Shown: positions 9,410 to 19,082, counted from the first letter of the stretch. The stretch: 64,000 bases of DNA from Polaribacter porphyrae (GCF_002954685.1 NZ_MSCN01000001.1:2312429-2376428), one strand, 5' to 3'. Program-made: numbers and translations. The notes: generated by a model from the sequence alone, not told the origin.

Positions 9410-11473
9410 TTAAGTATATTTTTTAGAAAGTTTAATTTCTATTTTAGCATTGGTGCCTACTACTTTTTTATTTTCTATAATATTTTGTAGAGAATGATCA
9501 ATATCTGTTTTGAATCTTTCTTTAAATAATTTAAAAATTTTTTTCATAATTTCTAAACCATTACCTGTACCCTTGTTATAATCTATCTTACTTTTTAAAC
9601 CTTCACCATTATCATAAACATTGATAAAAAGTTTTCCTTTTTCCTTTTTAAAGGTAATATTTATTAAACCTTTTTTACCTTTTGGTAAACCATATTTAAT
9701 AGCATTTTCTACACAAGTAAATAAAGAATGTTTTGGAAACTTGATTTGTTGATTTACATCATTATCTATGTAAATATAATAATCAAACTTATGATTTAAT
9801 TTAATCTGTTGTAACTGTAAAAAGTTTTCTACATAATCTAATTCTTCTTTTATTGTTGTAGCTATTTTATCTGAATTTTCGAGAGTACTTCTCATAAATT
9901 TAGAATAACTGCCAATGAACTTATCTAATTCTAATTTATTATCAGATAATGACATTTCGCTAATCGTATTAATGGCATTGAATACAAAATGAGAATCTAC
10001 CTGATTTTTTATATTTTTTAGTTGAAGATCTAAAATATTTTTTTCAAGTTCTTTTTTCTTTTTATCTCTGTATTGCTGTCCTTTAATTATAATAAATACT
10101 ACTAATAAAATAATTAAATATATAGTTAAGTAAATAATGTATCTTAAATTATAGAATTTATTTTTATTATACTCAAAATAGCTCAAATCACTATCATGTA
10201 CAATAAAGAAATACTTTTTCCCAGAATTTGAATATTTAACTCCATAGTCTCTTAAATAGTTTCCATAAATTCTCTTTTTAGTTTTGGTTTTAAAATTTGA
10301 GCTATAAAAAACGATGTCTTTATTTATATTTTTAAATGAAACCCATTCTTTAGTTCCATCATTGTTAATGTCTATGTAGTGAATATATCCTAAATCTTGT
10401 TCTATTTTTTTTGATTTGATAATTTTAAAATTAATATCAAAAAAATTTACAATACCAGACACATTGTTATAAATAGCAAAGCTATTTTTATTTAGTTTGA
10501 TTATTGTACTATTCTTATCGTCTAAAAAACTATACTCTTTTAAAATATTGCCTTTAAAATCAATTTTAATTAACTTTGATGACATCTTTTTATCTAGAGA
10601 CTGAAACAAAAAAATTGGATAAATTCCTGACTTATCTTCTAGATAAATTGGCTTTAACCTTCCTTTTGATTTTAAATCTATTGGACTAAATGTAAATTTT
10701 AAATTAGAATCTAAAATGAATAACCATGACGTTTTATCAGATTTTTTTATTTGAATTTTATCTAGTTCATTAGCGGTAGCAACGCTTTTTGATAATAGTT
10801 TATAATTACCGTTTTTTAAATCTATAACATCATTAAAATAAATTGTATTAATAAGATGATTTGATTTTTCTACTTTACCTGTTGTGTAATTGTATTTATA
10901 AATATTTCTTGGCTTTAAACCAAAACCAGCACTTATACTAAAAACAATCTCATTTATTTTTAGTATTTTTTTTAACTTATTCTCTCCTTGACTAGCTGAA
11001 AATTTATAAAAACCTTTATACACTCCAATTTTATCAACAAAAATTTTCTCTTTCCAAATTCCTTTATCAACAAAATGTTCATGGATATTTAAAAAAATAG
11101 AATCGTTTGATTTGGTTATTAAATATAATTCTTTAAAGCCATTTTTATTAATGTCTTGAAACCAATAATTACTGTGTTTAGCAAATTCTGAAGAAAGGTT
11201 ATATTGATCTATTATAGCACCATTTTTATCTTGAAGAATATAAGAAGCTCTAGATGCTTGTTTACTTAAAAAAGTGATTTTTTCACTCTTTTTATCATTA
11301 TCAATATCCTCAAAAATTACTTTCTTACTGCTCGCTAGTTTTTCTTTAGATATAAAGTTTATTTCATATTCCTTAAGTAAATCTGGCGTTAATGTAATAA
11401 CAAAAAATGCTATAATTATAGAAATTATATAAGGGTTTAGTAGAAAAAACTTAATTCTATTAATTAGCTCCAA
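9410..11473 (-). CDS. LytS-type sensor histidine kinase with propeller-like extracytoplasmic sensor
   Basis: Membrane kinase of 687 aa. One transmembrane helix near residues 12-29 and a second near 445-465 (IIYLTIYLIILLVVFIII) enclose a periplasmic region of about 410 aa. That region has several DxDxD-like loops (FEDIDNDKKSE, FQDINKNGFKE, YIDINNDGTKE) resembling FG-GAP or EF-hand calcium loops in beta-propellers. A coiled coil leads to the His_kinase (PF06580-type) domain with H495 in SHFVFNAINTI. The HATPase domain has CVENAIKYG, YDNGEGL and GTGNGLEIM. It precedes and probably phosphorylates the LuxR-type regulator. The ligand is unknown. Confidence 0.88.
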   Translation of the reverse strand: MELINRIKFFLLNPYIISIIIAFFVITLTPDLLKEYEINFISKEKLASSKKVIFEDIDNDKKSEKITFLSKQASRASYILQDKNGAIIDQYNLSSEFAKHSNYWFQDINKNGFKELYLITKSNDSIFLNIHEHFVDKGIWKEKIFVDKIGVYKGFYKFSASQGENKLKKILKINEIVFSISAGFGLKPRNIYKYNYTTGKVEKSNHLINTIYFNDVIDLKNGNYKLLSKSVATANELDKIQIKKSDKTSWLFILDSNLKFTFSPIDLKSKGRLKPIYLEDKSGIYPIFLFQSLDKKMSSKLIKIDFKGNILKEYSFLDDKNSTIIKLNKNSFAIYNNVSGIVNFFDINFKIIKSKKIEQDLGYIHYIDINNDGTKEWVSFKNINKDIVFYSSNFKTKTKKRIYGNYLRDYGVKYSNSGKKYFFIVHDSDLSYFEYNKNKFYNLRYIIYLTIYLIILLVVFIIIKGQQYRDKKKKELEKNILDLQLKNIKNQVDSHFVFNAINTISEMSLSDNKLELDKFIGSYSKFMRSTLENSDKIATTIKEELDYVENFLQLQQIKLNHKFDYYIYIDNDVNQQIKFPKHSLFTCVENAIKYGLPKGKKGLINITFKKEKGKLFINVYDNGEGLKSKIDYNKGTGNGLEIMKKIFKLFKERFKTDIDHSLQNIIENKKVVGTNAKIEIKLSKKYT

Positions 11474-11824
11474 AAATCTAAAGATTTACAATATTGTTAT
11501 ACTCATTTCTATTTATCATAAAAAAATTATATCATTTGTTAATTTTTAGTAATAAAAGGTATTGTTTACTGAAAAGAACTTCAACTAAACTATATAAAAA
11601 TATAAAAATCGTACACCTCATTAATGAGAGTATTTATTACTATTTGTAATATTTATAAACCCTCATTTTTAGTTTTATGTAGTTTTTTATCAATAAAAAT
11701 ATTATAAATGAGTCCTTTTAAATTTAATACAAGATAATACAATTTAAAGTTGCAGTAGATTTAAGGGTATAGTTAATTCATTCTGATATTTAATTGTTTT
11801 AAATATCATTTTTAAGATTAAGAT
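11474..11824. other. Intergenic region (351 bp) upstream of the kinase gene
   Basis: I see no gene here. It holds a candidate promoter for the kinase operon (11585-11628) and a perfect inverted repeat GATATTTAA/TTAAATATC (11785-11807) just past the end of the DUF1566 gene. That hairpin lacks a clear T-run on the minus strand, so its role as terminator is uncertain. Confidence 0.5.
11585..11628 (-). promoter_or_regulatory. Promoter with TTAATGAG element upstream of the kinase operon
   Basis: A perfect palindrome CTCATTAATGAG (11617-11628) lies 24 bases upstream of TAGTTTAG (11592-11585, minus strand), which is one mismatch from TAnnTTTG. The layout matches those at 8748-8790 and 13326-13369. 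Confidence 0.4.
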
Positions 11825-12793
11825 TTAAAAAGAACGAATAGCTCTAACACGATTAGAAATATTTTTTAATACAGTAGATTCTTGCCCATTAGCGAAGTTT
11901 AAAACCCAAACTCTACTACTAGTTTCTTCAGTAGAACTCCAATACACATCATTTGTAAATGCTTCACCACCATTAGTTATTGCAGTAGCATTTATAGCAG
12001 ATAAGTTTTGAAATATTAAATTAAGCTCATATTTACTGGGTAAATACCAATCACCATACATTATACTATTTTCTGTTATTTCTAATTCGTTACATAATCT
12101 AGCAGCATACAAATTATCATCATCGCCAATTGATGCATGAGTAGCAATTATAATCGAATTATTGGCTTTACCAGAAAACAAACCATTACCCTTTGCATGT
12201 GTATTACCAAAAGTACCCGCAAACCATTTTGTAGCATTACTTTGATTTATTTTTGAGCAAACCAAACCATGTTGTTCAGTTTCATCAACCCAAAAAACAA
12301 CTCCACCATGTGCAAAATCACCTACTTTATATGTTTTTATAGCATTTGATTTTGGTTTATTCGTTAAATCATCATAATTTCCACTAAAAACATTTTCTGC
12401 TTTTTTTGCATGTAATGCATAAGGTACACTCAATAATTGACTAGTACCAGAAATGGTATAGTTAGTACCACCATCAAGATCTATTTCTGTTTTTACATAA
12501 TATGTATTTGCTCCCCAATCTATTGTAGAAAAATTACCCATTACAACAGAACCAGTACCAATTTCTAACGAAACCAACCCATTAATATTTGTTGTTGGAG
12601 TATGAGTTTCTGAATAAATAACTGTACCTGAAACAGATGTGCTTAAGATACTAAGTTTAAACCCAACTGCCTTATTACCAACTATATTTTGATCTGCATT
12701 TCTAACAACAGCTTGAAAACTTATTTTTTCTGGGGTTTGACCATACATTACAAGCCCAATTCCTAAAAATAACAAAAGTGTAATTTTTTTCAT
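11825..12793 (-). CDS. Secreted protein with C-terminal DUF1566 (Lcl-like) domain
   Basis: A 322-aa protein with a signal peptide (LLLFLGIGLVMYGQ). Residues 20-130 resemble an N-terminal region common in flavobacterial secreted proteins (ISFQAVVRN... LLSVPYALHAKKAE). Residues 160-322 match DUF1566 in style: GGVVFWVDETEQHGLV, GDWYLPSKYELNLI, YWSSTEETSSRVWVLNF and a VRAIRSF end. The biological role is unknown; surface or matrix association is plausible. It starts one base after the stop of the upstream T9SS protein, so the two are co-transcribed. Confidence 0.8.
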   Translation of the reverse strand: MKKITLLLFLGIGLVMYGQTPEKISFQAVVRNADQNIVGNKAVGFKLSILSTSVSGTVIYSETHTPTTNINGLVSLEIGTGSVVMGNFSTIDWGANTYYVKTEIDLDGGTNYTISGTSQLLSVPYALHAKKAENVFSGNYDDLTNKPKSNAIKTYKVGDFAHGGVVFWVDETEQHGLVCSKINQSNATKWFAGTFGNTHAKGNGLFSGKANNSIIIATHASIGDDDNLYAARLCNELEITENSIMYGDWYLPSKYELNLIFQNLSAINATAITNGGEAFTNDVYWSSTEETSSRVWVLNFANGQESTVLKNISNRVRAIRSF

Positions 12794-12794
12794 T

Positions 12795-13265
12795 TTATTT
12801 TTTTAAAATTTTAAATGTTTTTAATGGTTTATCCTTACCAATTACTTTTAAAAGATAGATTCCTGTAGAATATTTTGAAATATCTATTGTTGTTTTTTTA
12901 AGATTAATGCTTCCTTTTTTAATAGCTATTCCTTTAATATCATACAAATGATATTTCAATTGCTTTAGACTTGTATTTTCTAAAATCAAATTTATACTAT
13001 TTTGTATAGGATTAGGATAAACTACTGCCTTCAATACCAAATCTTTAAAATCTGAATTGCTCAAAACAAAAAGTTCCACACTTTGCTGAATACCTTCTAA
13101 AGAAGAACCATTAGAACTTGAGTTTGTAGTATAAAAAACTTGCCCCACAGAATAACTAACACTCCCATTACCTGTTGCCTCTTCACCTGAAGATAGTGTA
13201 GCTTTTTGGCTAAAAGTACCCAAAGCAGAAATAAGAAAGAAAATGAAAACTAGTTGTTTTTTCAT
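12795..13265 (-). CDS. Small T9SS-sorted secreted protein
   Basis: A 156-aa protein with a signal peptide (FIFFLISALGTFSQ), a short GNGSVSYSVGQVFY segment and a C-terminal T9SS type A sorting domain starting at VVYPNPIQNSI and ending KTFKILKK. Most of the chain is signal plus sorting domain. The middle part (about 50 aa) is a motif often seen in Bacteroidota before a DUF1566 neighbour. It is the first gene of a two-gene unit with the DUF1566 protein. Function unknown. Confidence 0.8.
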   Translation of the reverse strand: MKKQLVFIFFLISALGTFSQKATLSSGEEATGNGSVSYSVGQVFYTTNSSSNGSSLEGIQQSVELFVLSNSDFKDLVLKAVVYPNPIQNSINLILENTSLKQLKYHLYDIKGIAIKKGSINLKKTTIDISKYSTGIYLLKVIGKDKPLKTFKILKK

Positions 13266-13325
13266 ATTTGCATTATGCTTTTAGTTGCTTTTAAAACTTC
13301 AATATCATCATTTATTTTAAAAGGG

Positions 13326-13369
13326 CAAAATTAAAATAAAAATACAACCTGTTTACACTCATTAATAAT
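13326..13369 (-). promoter_or_regulatory. Promoter with TTAATGAG element upstream of the T9SS/DUF1566 pair
   Basis: The minus strand has TAATTTTG (13333-13326), about 60 bases upstream of the ATG. ATTATTAATGAGT (13369-13357) lies 23 bases upstream of that box. Confidence 0.45.
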
Positions 13370-13466
13370 ACTTCTAGTACTGTTAAATAAGATGTGAAAA
13401 AATATTTTAAATCACTTTAATAAAGAAACCATACTCACTTTTACGCATTTTTCTAGATGCAATTCT

Positions 13467-13474
13467 TACATTTG
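13467..13474 (+). promoter_or_regulatory. -7 box of der promoter
   Basis: TACATTTG matches TAnnTTTG and lies 19 bases before the der ATG. No clear -33 TTTG was found. Confidence 0.5.
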
Positions 13475-13493
13475 CACTAAATTTCACAGTATA

Positions 13494-14816
13494 ATGAACA
13501 GTATTATTGCCATTGTTGGAAGACCTAATGTAGGTAAATCTACTTTTTTTAACAGATTAGTTCAAAAAAGAGAAGCTATTGTAGATGCTGTTAGTGGTGT
13601 TACAAGAGATAGACACTATGGAAAATCTGATTGGAATGGAAAAGAGTTTTCGATAATAGATACAGGAGGTTATACTATAGGTTCTGATGATATTTTTGAA
13701 GAAGAAATTAGAAAACAAGTAGCACTTGCTATAGATGAAGCTGATATTATTGTTTTTGTGGTTGATGTTGAAGATGGCATTACACCTATGGATGCTGAAG
13801 TTGCCAAAATTTTAAGAAAAGTAAAAAAGCCAATTTTTATTGCTGTTAATAAAGTTGATAATGCTATGAGAGCAGCTAACGCTGTTGAATTTTACAATTT
13901 AGGTTTAGGAGATTATCATACAATTTCATCAATAAATGGTAGTGGAACAGGAGATTTACTAGATGCAATCACAAAAAAAATACCTGATATAGAAATCGAA
14001 GAATCATCAGAAGAAAGTAAAGAAGAACAATTGCCAAGATTTGCTGTGGTTGGTAGGCCAAATGCTGGTAAATCTTCATTTATTAACGCATTAATTGGCG
14101 AAGATAGAAATATCGTAACCAATATTGCAGGTACTACAAGAGACGCAATAGATACCAAATACAATAGATTTGGTTTCGATTTTAATTTAGTTGATACAGC
14201 TGGAATTAGGAAAAAATCAAAAGTAAAAGAAGATTTAGAGTTTTATTCTGTAATGCGTGCTGTACGTTCTATTGAGTATTCTGATGTAATTATTCTTGTA
14301 GTTGATGCCACTCGTGGGTTTGAAGGACAAGATCAAAACATTTTTTGGCTTGCAGAAAAAAACAGAAAAGGTGTAGTTATTTTAGTTAACAAGTGGGATT
14401 TAATAGAAAAAGAAACCAATACCATGCGCGACTTTAAGGCTAGAGTAACAAAAGAAATTGAGCCTTTTACAGATGTACCAATTGTATTTATTTCTGCACT
14501 AACAAAACAAAGATTATTTAAAGCAATAGAAACTGCTGTTGATGTTTTTAAAAATAGAAAAAATAGAATATCTACTAGTAAGTTTAATGATACTATGTTA
14601 GAGATTGTAAAACATAATCCACCACCTGCAATTAAAGGTAAGTTTGTAAAAATTAAATATTGTATGCAACTACCTACTCCTACTCCACAGTTCGTGTTTT
14701 TTTGTAACTTACCCCAATATGTAAAAGATCCTTACAAGCGTTTTGTAGAAAATAAACTAAGAGAAATTTATAACTTTTCTGGTGTACCAATCACTATCTA
14801 TTTTAGACAGAAATAA
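13494..14816 (+). CDS. der: GTPase Der (EngA)
   Basis: Ribosome-assembly GTPase for the 50S subunit, with two G domains in tandem. Domain 1 has [14 protein letters not shown] and NKVD. Domain 2 has [14 protein letters not shown] and NKWD. A C-terminal KH-like domain follows. At 440 aa it has the normal family length, and the ATG directly precedes the first G1 strand ([12 protein letters not shown]). It is a single gene under its own promoter, about 9 kb from era, the other ribosome-assembly GTPase here. Confidence 0.97.
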   Translation: MNSIIAIVGRPNVGKSTFFNRLVQKREAIVDAVSGVTRDRHYGKSDWNGKEFSIIDTGGYTIGSDDIFEEEIRKQVALAIDEADIIVFVVDVEDGITPMDAEVAKILRKVKKPIFIAVNKVDNAMRAANAVEFYNLGLGDYHTISSINGSGTGDLLDAITKKIPDIEIEESSEESKEEQLPRFAVVGRPNAGKSSFINALIGEDRNIVTNIAGTTRDAIDTKYNRFGFDFNLVDTAGIRKKSKVKEDLEFYSVMRAVRSIEYSDVIILVVDATRGFEGQDQNIFWLAEKNRKGVVILVNKWDLIEKETNTMRDFKARVTKEIEPFTDVPIVFISALTKQRLFKAIETAVDVFKNRKNRISTSKFNDTMLEIVKHNPPPAIKGKFVKIKYCMQLPTPTPQFVFFCNLPQYVKDPYKRFVENKLREIYNFSGVPITIYFRQK

Positions 14817-14870
14817 ATTGTAATGCAAACCTTTTATTTTCGTCTAAAGTAATACTTAAGTACATTTTCG

Positions 14871-14878
14871 TAAATTTG
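14871..14878 (+). promoter_or_regulatory. -7 box upstream of the GAF-domain gene
   Basis: TAAATTTG matches TAnnTTTG, 16 bases before the ATG at 14895. Confidence 0.5.
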
Positions 14879-14894
14879 TAATAAATACCAAAAA

Positions 14895-17282
14895 ATGAAA
14901 ATTAGGAAATCTAGTATTCTTTCTGATGTAGAATTGCCTTTACAGCTAAATATTTCTTTCAAAAAAGTCTTTGATATTTTTGAAAAATATGCACATGCAG
15001 ATAATAAACATCATCCTTTTCATGAATCTGCAAAAATTTTTGTAAATCAGATAAGTAAACATCCAGAATTAGTAGATGGTTTTTCAGACATCTCTTTAAT
15101 AGAAAAATTCCACGATCAAATAGATGTTTTATTAGATCCTTTATTTCCAGAAGCATTGGCAAATAATGAAATTAAAGCAGCCAGTGTACCTTTTTCTTTT
15201 ACATCATTTAAATTTTCTACTCGTTTTGAAAATATATTAAATAATGCTGGTGATGATTATGAGCTAAAAGTTAGAAATTTTGAAGAAGATAGTATGTACA
15301 TAATGGCTTGTACTTTTATTCTAGGCTTTGTATATAACTTTAGTATTGATGTAAAAAGACCTTTTTATTTTGATATTCCTGATAAAACAACAGGTACAAT
15401 GAAATACTACAGAGCTGCTTTTAATGCAGATTTTTCTGACATTGAAGTATCTAAAGACGCTCCTGTACTAAACCCAGAAGATTTTAAAGAACTACTTAAT
15501 AATTTTGATAATATAGATTTATGGAGAGAAAAGTTTCCTCCAAATAGTTATATTTTCAAAGGTTTTGGAGTCATCAACCTATTTGATGTCACAGCAGAAG
15601 AGATGGTTTCCTCTATAAAAGCCAATTTATTAGAAGGTGGTGATAATTTAATCTTTAAACTTCAAGATAATTTAAGAGATTTTTATAGTTTAAAAGATTT
15701 AAAACTTGGCTATTCTATTTTTGACAATACTAACTCAAAAGTTTGTAGTACAGATATTAAAACATCAAGTAGCATCATATTAAACAAAAAGGATGAAATA
15801 AGTTGTCAAACTGGTTATTTCTGTGAAGGTATTATGCAAAAGGTCTTCAAAAACCATGAAACTTTTATTATTTCTGATGTAGAAGAATATGGTAAGCGTA
15901 CAAATAAAAATCCTTTTTATAAAAACTTATACGATTCTGGCATATTAAGCATTATACTTATCCCTATCAAGGCTACTAAAAATAATGATTTAGCTTTATT
16001 AGAAATAGCATCTCCAAGAGCTTACGATTTAAATTCTGTAAATGTAAATAAGCTCAAGGATATTATACCTGTTTTTGAAGCGGCTGTAAAAAGAACATCA
16101 GAAGAGCGTCAAAATATACTAGAAGCAACCATTCAAGAAAATTATACCTCTATTCATAATTCTGTAAAATGGCGTTTTTATGAAGCTGCCGAAAAATATC
16201 ATATCGAAAACAGAACCAATGAAGAGGCAAAACTAGATGAAATAGTATTTAAAGACGTTTATCCTTTATATGGTCAAAGTGATATTAAAGGCTCTTCTTT
16301 AGCAAGAAGTACTGCTATTAAAGAAGATTTAGTAACTCAATTATCTCTTGCTATTACTGTTTTAGAAGATGCTTGTAAAACGGAAAAACTACCAATTTAC
16401 AATGAATTAATGTTTAGAGTTTCTTCTTACTTAACAGAAGTAAAAGAAGGATTAAATGCTGGTGATGAAGTATCTATTCTAGAATTCTTAAAAAGGGAAA
16501 TATACCCAGTTTTTAGACATATTAGAGACATTAATAATGAGCTTTCTGAAAAAGTAAACATTTATATGAATCGTTTAGATAAAAAATTAAACGTTGTTTA
16601 TGAAAAAAGGAAAAACTATGAAGATAGTGTAATGCATATTAATGACAAGCTGGCTAGTTTTTTAGACAAAAAACAAAAAGAAGCCCAAGCTATGTTTCCT
16701 CATTATTTTGAGCGTTATAAAACTGATGGTGTTGAGTACAATATGTATATAGGGGAATCTATCACAAAAGAAAAAACTTTTGATAGTTTATATCTTTATA
16801 ACTTAAGATTATGGCAACTAAAAGTGACTTGCGAAATGGAAAACCTAGCATATTTTGAAAGAAAAAATATGCAACACGATTTAAGAGTAGCCTCTCTAAT
16901 CTTGGTGCATAGCAATGCTATGGCTATTAAATTTAGAATGGATGAAAAACAATTTGATGTTGATGGTGCTTATAATATTCGCTACGAAATAATTAAAAAA
17001 CGTATTGACAAAGCTCATATAAATGGTACTGAAGAGCGTTTAACTGTACCAGGTAAAATTGCTATTGTCTATTCTCAAGAAAAAGATGCTATTGAGTATG
17101 TAAAATATATCAACTACCTGCAATCTAAAAATTTATTAGGTAAAATTGAGCATCTCGAATTAGAAGATTTACAAGGTGTTTCTGGTCTAAAAGCTTTACG
17201 TGTAGAAGTAATTTATCAAGAAGATTTTAATGCTAAAAACACCATAACTTTTAGTGATTTAATAAAGGAAATAGAAGCTTAA
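14895..17282 (+). CDS. Large GAF-domain-containing protein
   Basis: A 795-aa cytoplasmic protein without signal peptide or transmembrane helix. A GAF-like fold is apparent around residues 250-405, ending in a region of the type IPVFEAAVKRTSEERQ. The remaining segments are mostly helical and unrecognised. I know proteins of this size and layout as conserved GAF-domain proteins in Flavobacteriia, but no activity is established that I can name. It is monocistronic and converges on the HD-PycTM gene with a shared hairpin between them. Confidence 0.6.
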   Translation: MKIRKSSILSDVELPLQLNISFKKVFDIFEKYAHADNKHHPFHESAKIFVNQISKHPELVDGFSDISLIEKFHDQIDVLLDPLFPEALANNEIKAASVPFSFTSFKFSTRFENILNNAGDDYELKVRNFEEDSMYIMACTFILGFVYNFSIDVKRPFYFDIPDKTTGTMKYYRAAFNADFSDIEVSKDAPVLNPEDFKELLNNFDNIDLWREKFPPNSYIFKGFGVINLFDVTAEEMVSSIKANLLEGGDNLIFKLQDNLRDFYSLKDLKLGYSIFDNTNSKVCSTDIKTSSSIILNKKDEISCQTGYFCEGIMQKVFKNHETFIISDVEEYGKRTNKNPFYKNLYDSGILSIILIPIKATKNNDLALLEIASPRAYDLNSVNVNKLKDIIPVFEAAVKRTSEERQNILEATIQENYTSIHNSVKWRFYEAAEKYHIENRTNEEAKLDEIVFKDVYPLYGQSDIKGSSLARSTAIKEDLVTQLSLAITVLEDACKTEKLPIYNELMFRVSSYLTEVKEGLNAGDEVSILEFLKREIYPVFRHIRDINNELSEKVNIYMNRLDKKLNVVYEKRKNYEDSVMHINDKLASFLDKKQKEAQAMFPHYFERYKTDGVEYNMYIGESITKEKTFDSLYLYNLRLWQLKVTCEMENLAYFERKNMQHDLRVASLILVHSNAMAIKFRMDEKQFDVDGAYNIRYEIIKKRIDKAHINGTEERLTVPGKIAIVYSQEKDAIEYVKYINYLQSKNLLGKIEHLELEDLQGVSGLKALRVEVIYQEDFNAKNTITFSDLIKEIEA

Positions 17283-17298
17283 TTTTTTTAATTAAGCT
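17276..17298. terminator. Bidirectional terminator between convergent genes
   Basis: AGCTTAATT and AATTAAGCT form a perfect stem around TTTTT. It overlaps the ends of both the GAF gene (stop at 17282) and the HD-PycTM gene (stop at 17292). Confidence 0.5.
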
Positions 17299-18494
17299 GT
17301 ATATCCTTGCATTGCAAAGGCCACAGAAAAAGCAATAACACTTACTATTATACCAATCATAAATACGGTGTAAGTAAGCCTTAATAAACTATATTTTCTA
17401 TTTAAAACCAAGCCTAAAAAGTATAAATCTTTGGTTAAAGATCCATAAAGATAGTCTCTGTCTTGCATCATTTCTTGAATTCCCCATTCGAAATCATCTA
17501 ATTTCATTTGATGAAAATTACCAAAAAATAAAAGATTAACTTTTTTATTGGCAACATCTTCTTTGGTAAATTTACCTTGAGTAACATTTGGTCTTGTTGC
17601 TAGGATAGATAAAATCATACTTGCAACAGTAAATAAAATAAAAATTATAGAAGGCACCAATAAATAATCATTAGAAGGATTGTCTAATTTTGGAATTAAA
17701 GTAGAAAAAGACATTGAAATGATAATTGCATTTACAGACAATAAAATATTAGCTTTAGTATCAGCAATATCACTTAATGTAATATGGTTTCTTAATGCCA
17801 CTCTAAACATCGTTTCGATACCTCTTTCTGGAGATTCAATTTTACCTTTTTTAAGCTCTAAAGCCTCTTGTTTTTGATTGAACTTTTTTAAATCTTGATT
17901 TAAATTTTTTTGACTTTTTATCAACTTCGCTAAATTTTTAGCTTTAGCTTTACTCCAGTTTTTTAATGCATAATCAGTATGAAACTTTTGTGTTACTGTA
18001 AAAAAATTAATATTTTCTTTAATCCATTCTCTATCTGTTAACTTTTTAAAGCCTGTAAGCTCCCATTCTTTCCTTAATAACGATGAATAGTTAGAAAATC
18101 TTTTTGATGCTAAATGTGCACAATCAGCATCGCTAATAACTCTTTCTAGTAAAGTGTTTGGGGTAGTACCCATTTTAGTAGCTAATATTATATCAGAAAT
18201 TATAGCTATTCTATCTTCATTAACTTTTTTGCTCTTTAGCCAATCTGAAGCAATATTAACACTTTCTCTTTCATGGTTTTCAGCACCATGTATAAAACCA
18301 GAATCATGAAACCAAGCTGCAATCAATACATTTTCGATATCATTTTCAGAAACTTCTATATTATCACAAATTTCTTTTGCATTTTCAACTACTCTCTGTG
18401 TATGAGAAATATTATGATATACATAATTTCTATTCAGATTTTCATTAAGAAAATTTAAAATATATACTTCTGCTTCTGCAATTAATTTACTCAT
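17292..18494 (-). CDS. HD-domain phosphohydrolase fused to a PycTM-type (DUF5706) membrane domain
   Basis: A 400-aa protein. Residues 1-200 are an HD domain with H27 and H31, the pair H63-D64 in AAWFHDSGF, and a late Asp in VISDADCAHL. Residues about 228-400 match the Pycsar-effector/DUF5706 membrane domain: LRNHITLSDIADTKANILLS, then hydrophobic helices near 245-265, 275-297 and 375-397. In Pycsar and related systems this membrane module acts as a nucleotide-triggered effector. Here no cyclase gene is adjacent, so the HD part may hydrolyse a nucleotide signal sensed or transmitted by the membrane part (inference). Confidence 0.75.
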   Translation of the reverse strand: MSKLIAEAEVYILNFLNENLNRNYVYHNISHTQRVVENAKEICDNIEVSENDIENVLIAAWFHDSGFIHGAENHERESVNIASDWLKSKKVNEDRIAIISDIILATKMGTTPNTLLERVISDADCAHLASKRFSNYSSLLRKEWELTGFKKLTDREWIKENINFFTVTQKFHTDYALKNWSKAKAKNLAKLIKSQKNLNQDLKKFNQKQEALELKKGKIESPERGIETMFRVALRNHITLSDIADTKANILLSVNAIIISMSFSTLIPKLDNPSNDYLLVPSIIFILFTVASMILSILATRPNVTQGKFTKEDVANKKVNLLFFGNFHQMKLDDFEWGIQEMMQDRDYLYGSLTKDLYFLGLVLNRKYSLLRLTYTVFMIGIIVSVIAFSVAFAMQGYTA

Positions 18495-18513
18495 AATACT
18501 AGTTTTGTAAAAT

Positions 18514-18521
18514 CAAAAATA
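18514..18521 (-). promoter_or_regulatory. -7 box upstream of the HD-PycTM gene
   Basis: The minus strand reads TATTTTTG, matching TAnnTTTG, 19 bases before the ATG at 18494. Confidence 0.4.
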
Positions 18522-18608
18522 AGGAATAAAAATCAACTTTAAATTCTTTATAATAAGTTGTAATTTTACACTTCTTTTTTAGACTAACAAAACATTAATA
18601 ATATAGAT

Positions 18609-19055
18609 ATGCTAACTTGGAAAGAAGTCATCAAATTTGCTTCAAAAGGTAACCCAACTCCAGACAAAAGAGTTGAGAAAACCGACATAGAATGGAAGAC
18701 TCAATTAACTACAGAACAATACAGAATTACAAGACTAAAAGGAACTGAAAGACCACACAGTGGTGATTTGTGTAGCATTTACGATGAAGGGCAATACAAT
18801 TGTGTGTGTTGCAATACGCCTTTATTTGATTCTACTATAAAATTTAGTTCAGGAACTGGTTGGCCAAGTTTTACACAGCCAATCAAGGAAAATGTAATTA
18901 AATATCATAAAGACACTTCTTTTGGTATGATTAGGGTTGAAGTAATGTGTAATACATGCGATGCTCATTTGGGTCATGTTTTTCCAGATGGTCCAGAGCC
19001 AAGTGGATTACGTTATTGCATTAATTCAGAATCCATGATTTTAGATAAAAAATAA
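18609..19055 (+). CDS. msrB: Peptide-methionine (R)-S-oxide reductase MsrB
   Basis: Reduces methionine-R-sulfoxide in proteins using thioredoxin. The 148-aa chain has the zinc site CVCC and CNTC, the substrate pocket GTGWPSF, and the catalytic Cys in LRYCINS. No signal peptide is seen, so it is cytoplasmic. msrA follows after 40 bases, separated by a small palindrome, so the two stereospecific repair enzymes are likely co-transcribed. Confidence 0.95.
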   Translation: MLTWKEVIKFASKGNPTPDKRVEKTDIEWKTQLTTEQYRITRLKGTERPHSGDLCSIYDEGQYNCVCCNTPLFDSTIKFSSGTGWPSFTQPIKENVIKYHKDTSFGMIRVEVMCNTCDAHLGHVFPDGPEPSGLRYCINSESMILDKK

Positions 19056-19065
19056 CTAACAAGTT

Positions 19066-19082
19066 CCTTCCCTTTGGGAAGG
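19066..19082. repeat. Small palindrome between msrB and msrA
   Basis: CCTTCCC TTT GGGAAGG is a perfect 7-bp stem with a 3-base loop. I recall similar GC-rich palindromes as scattered intergenic repeats in flavobacteria. It could shape mRNA stability between the two genes. Confidence 0.5.
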
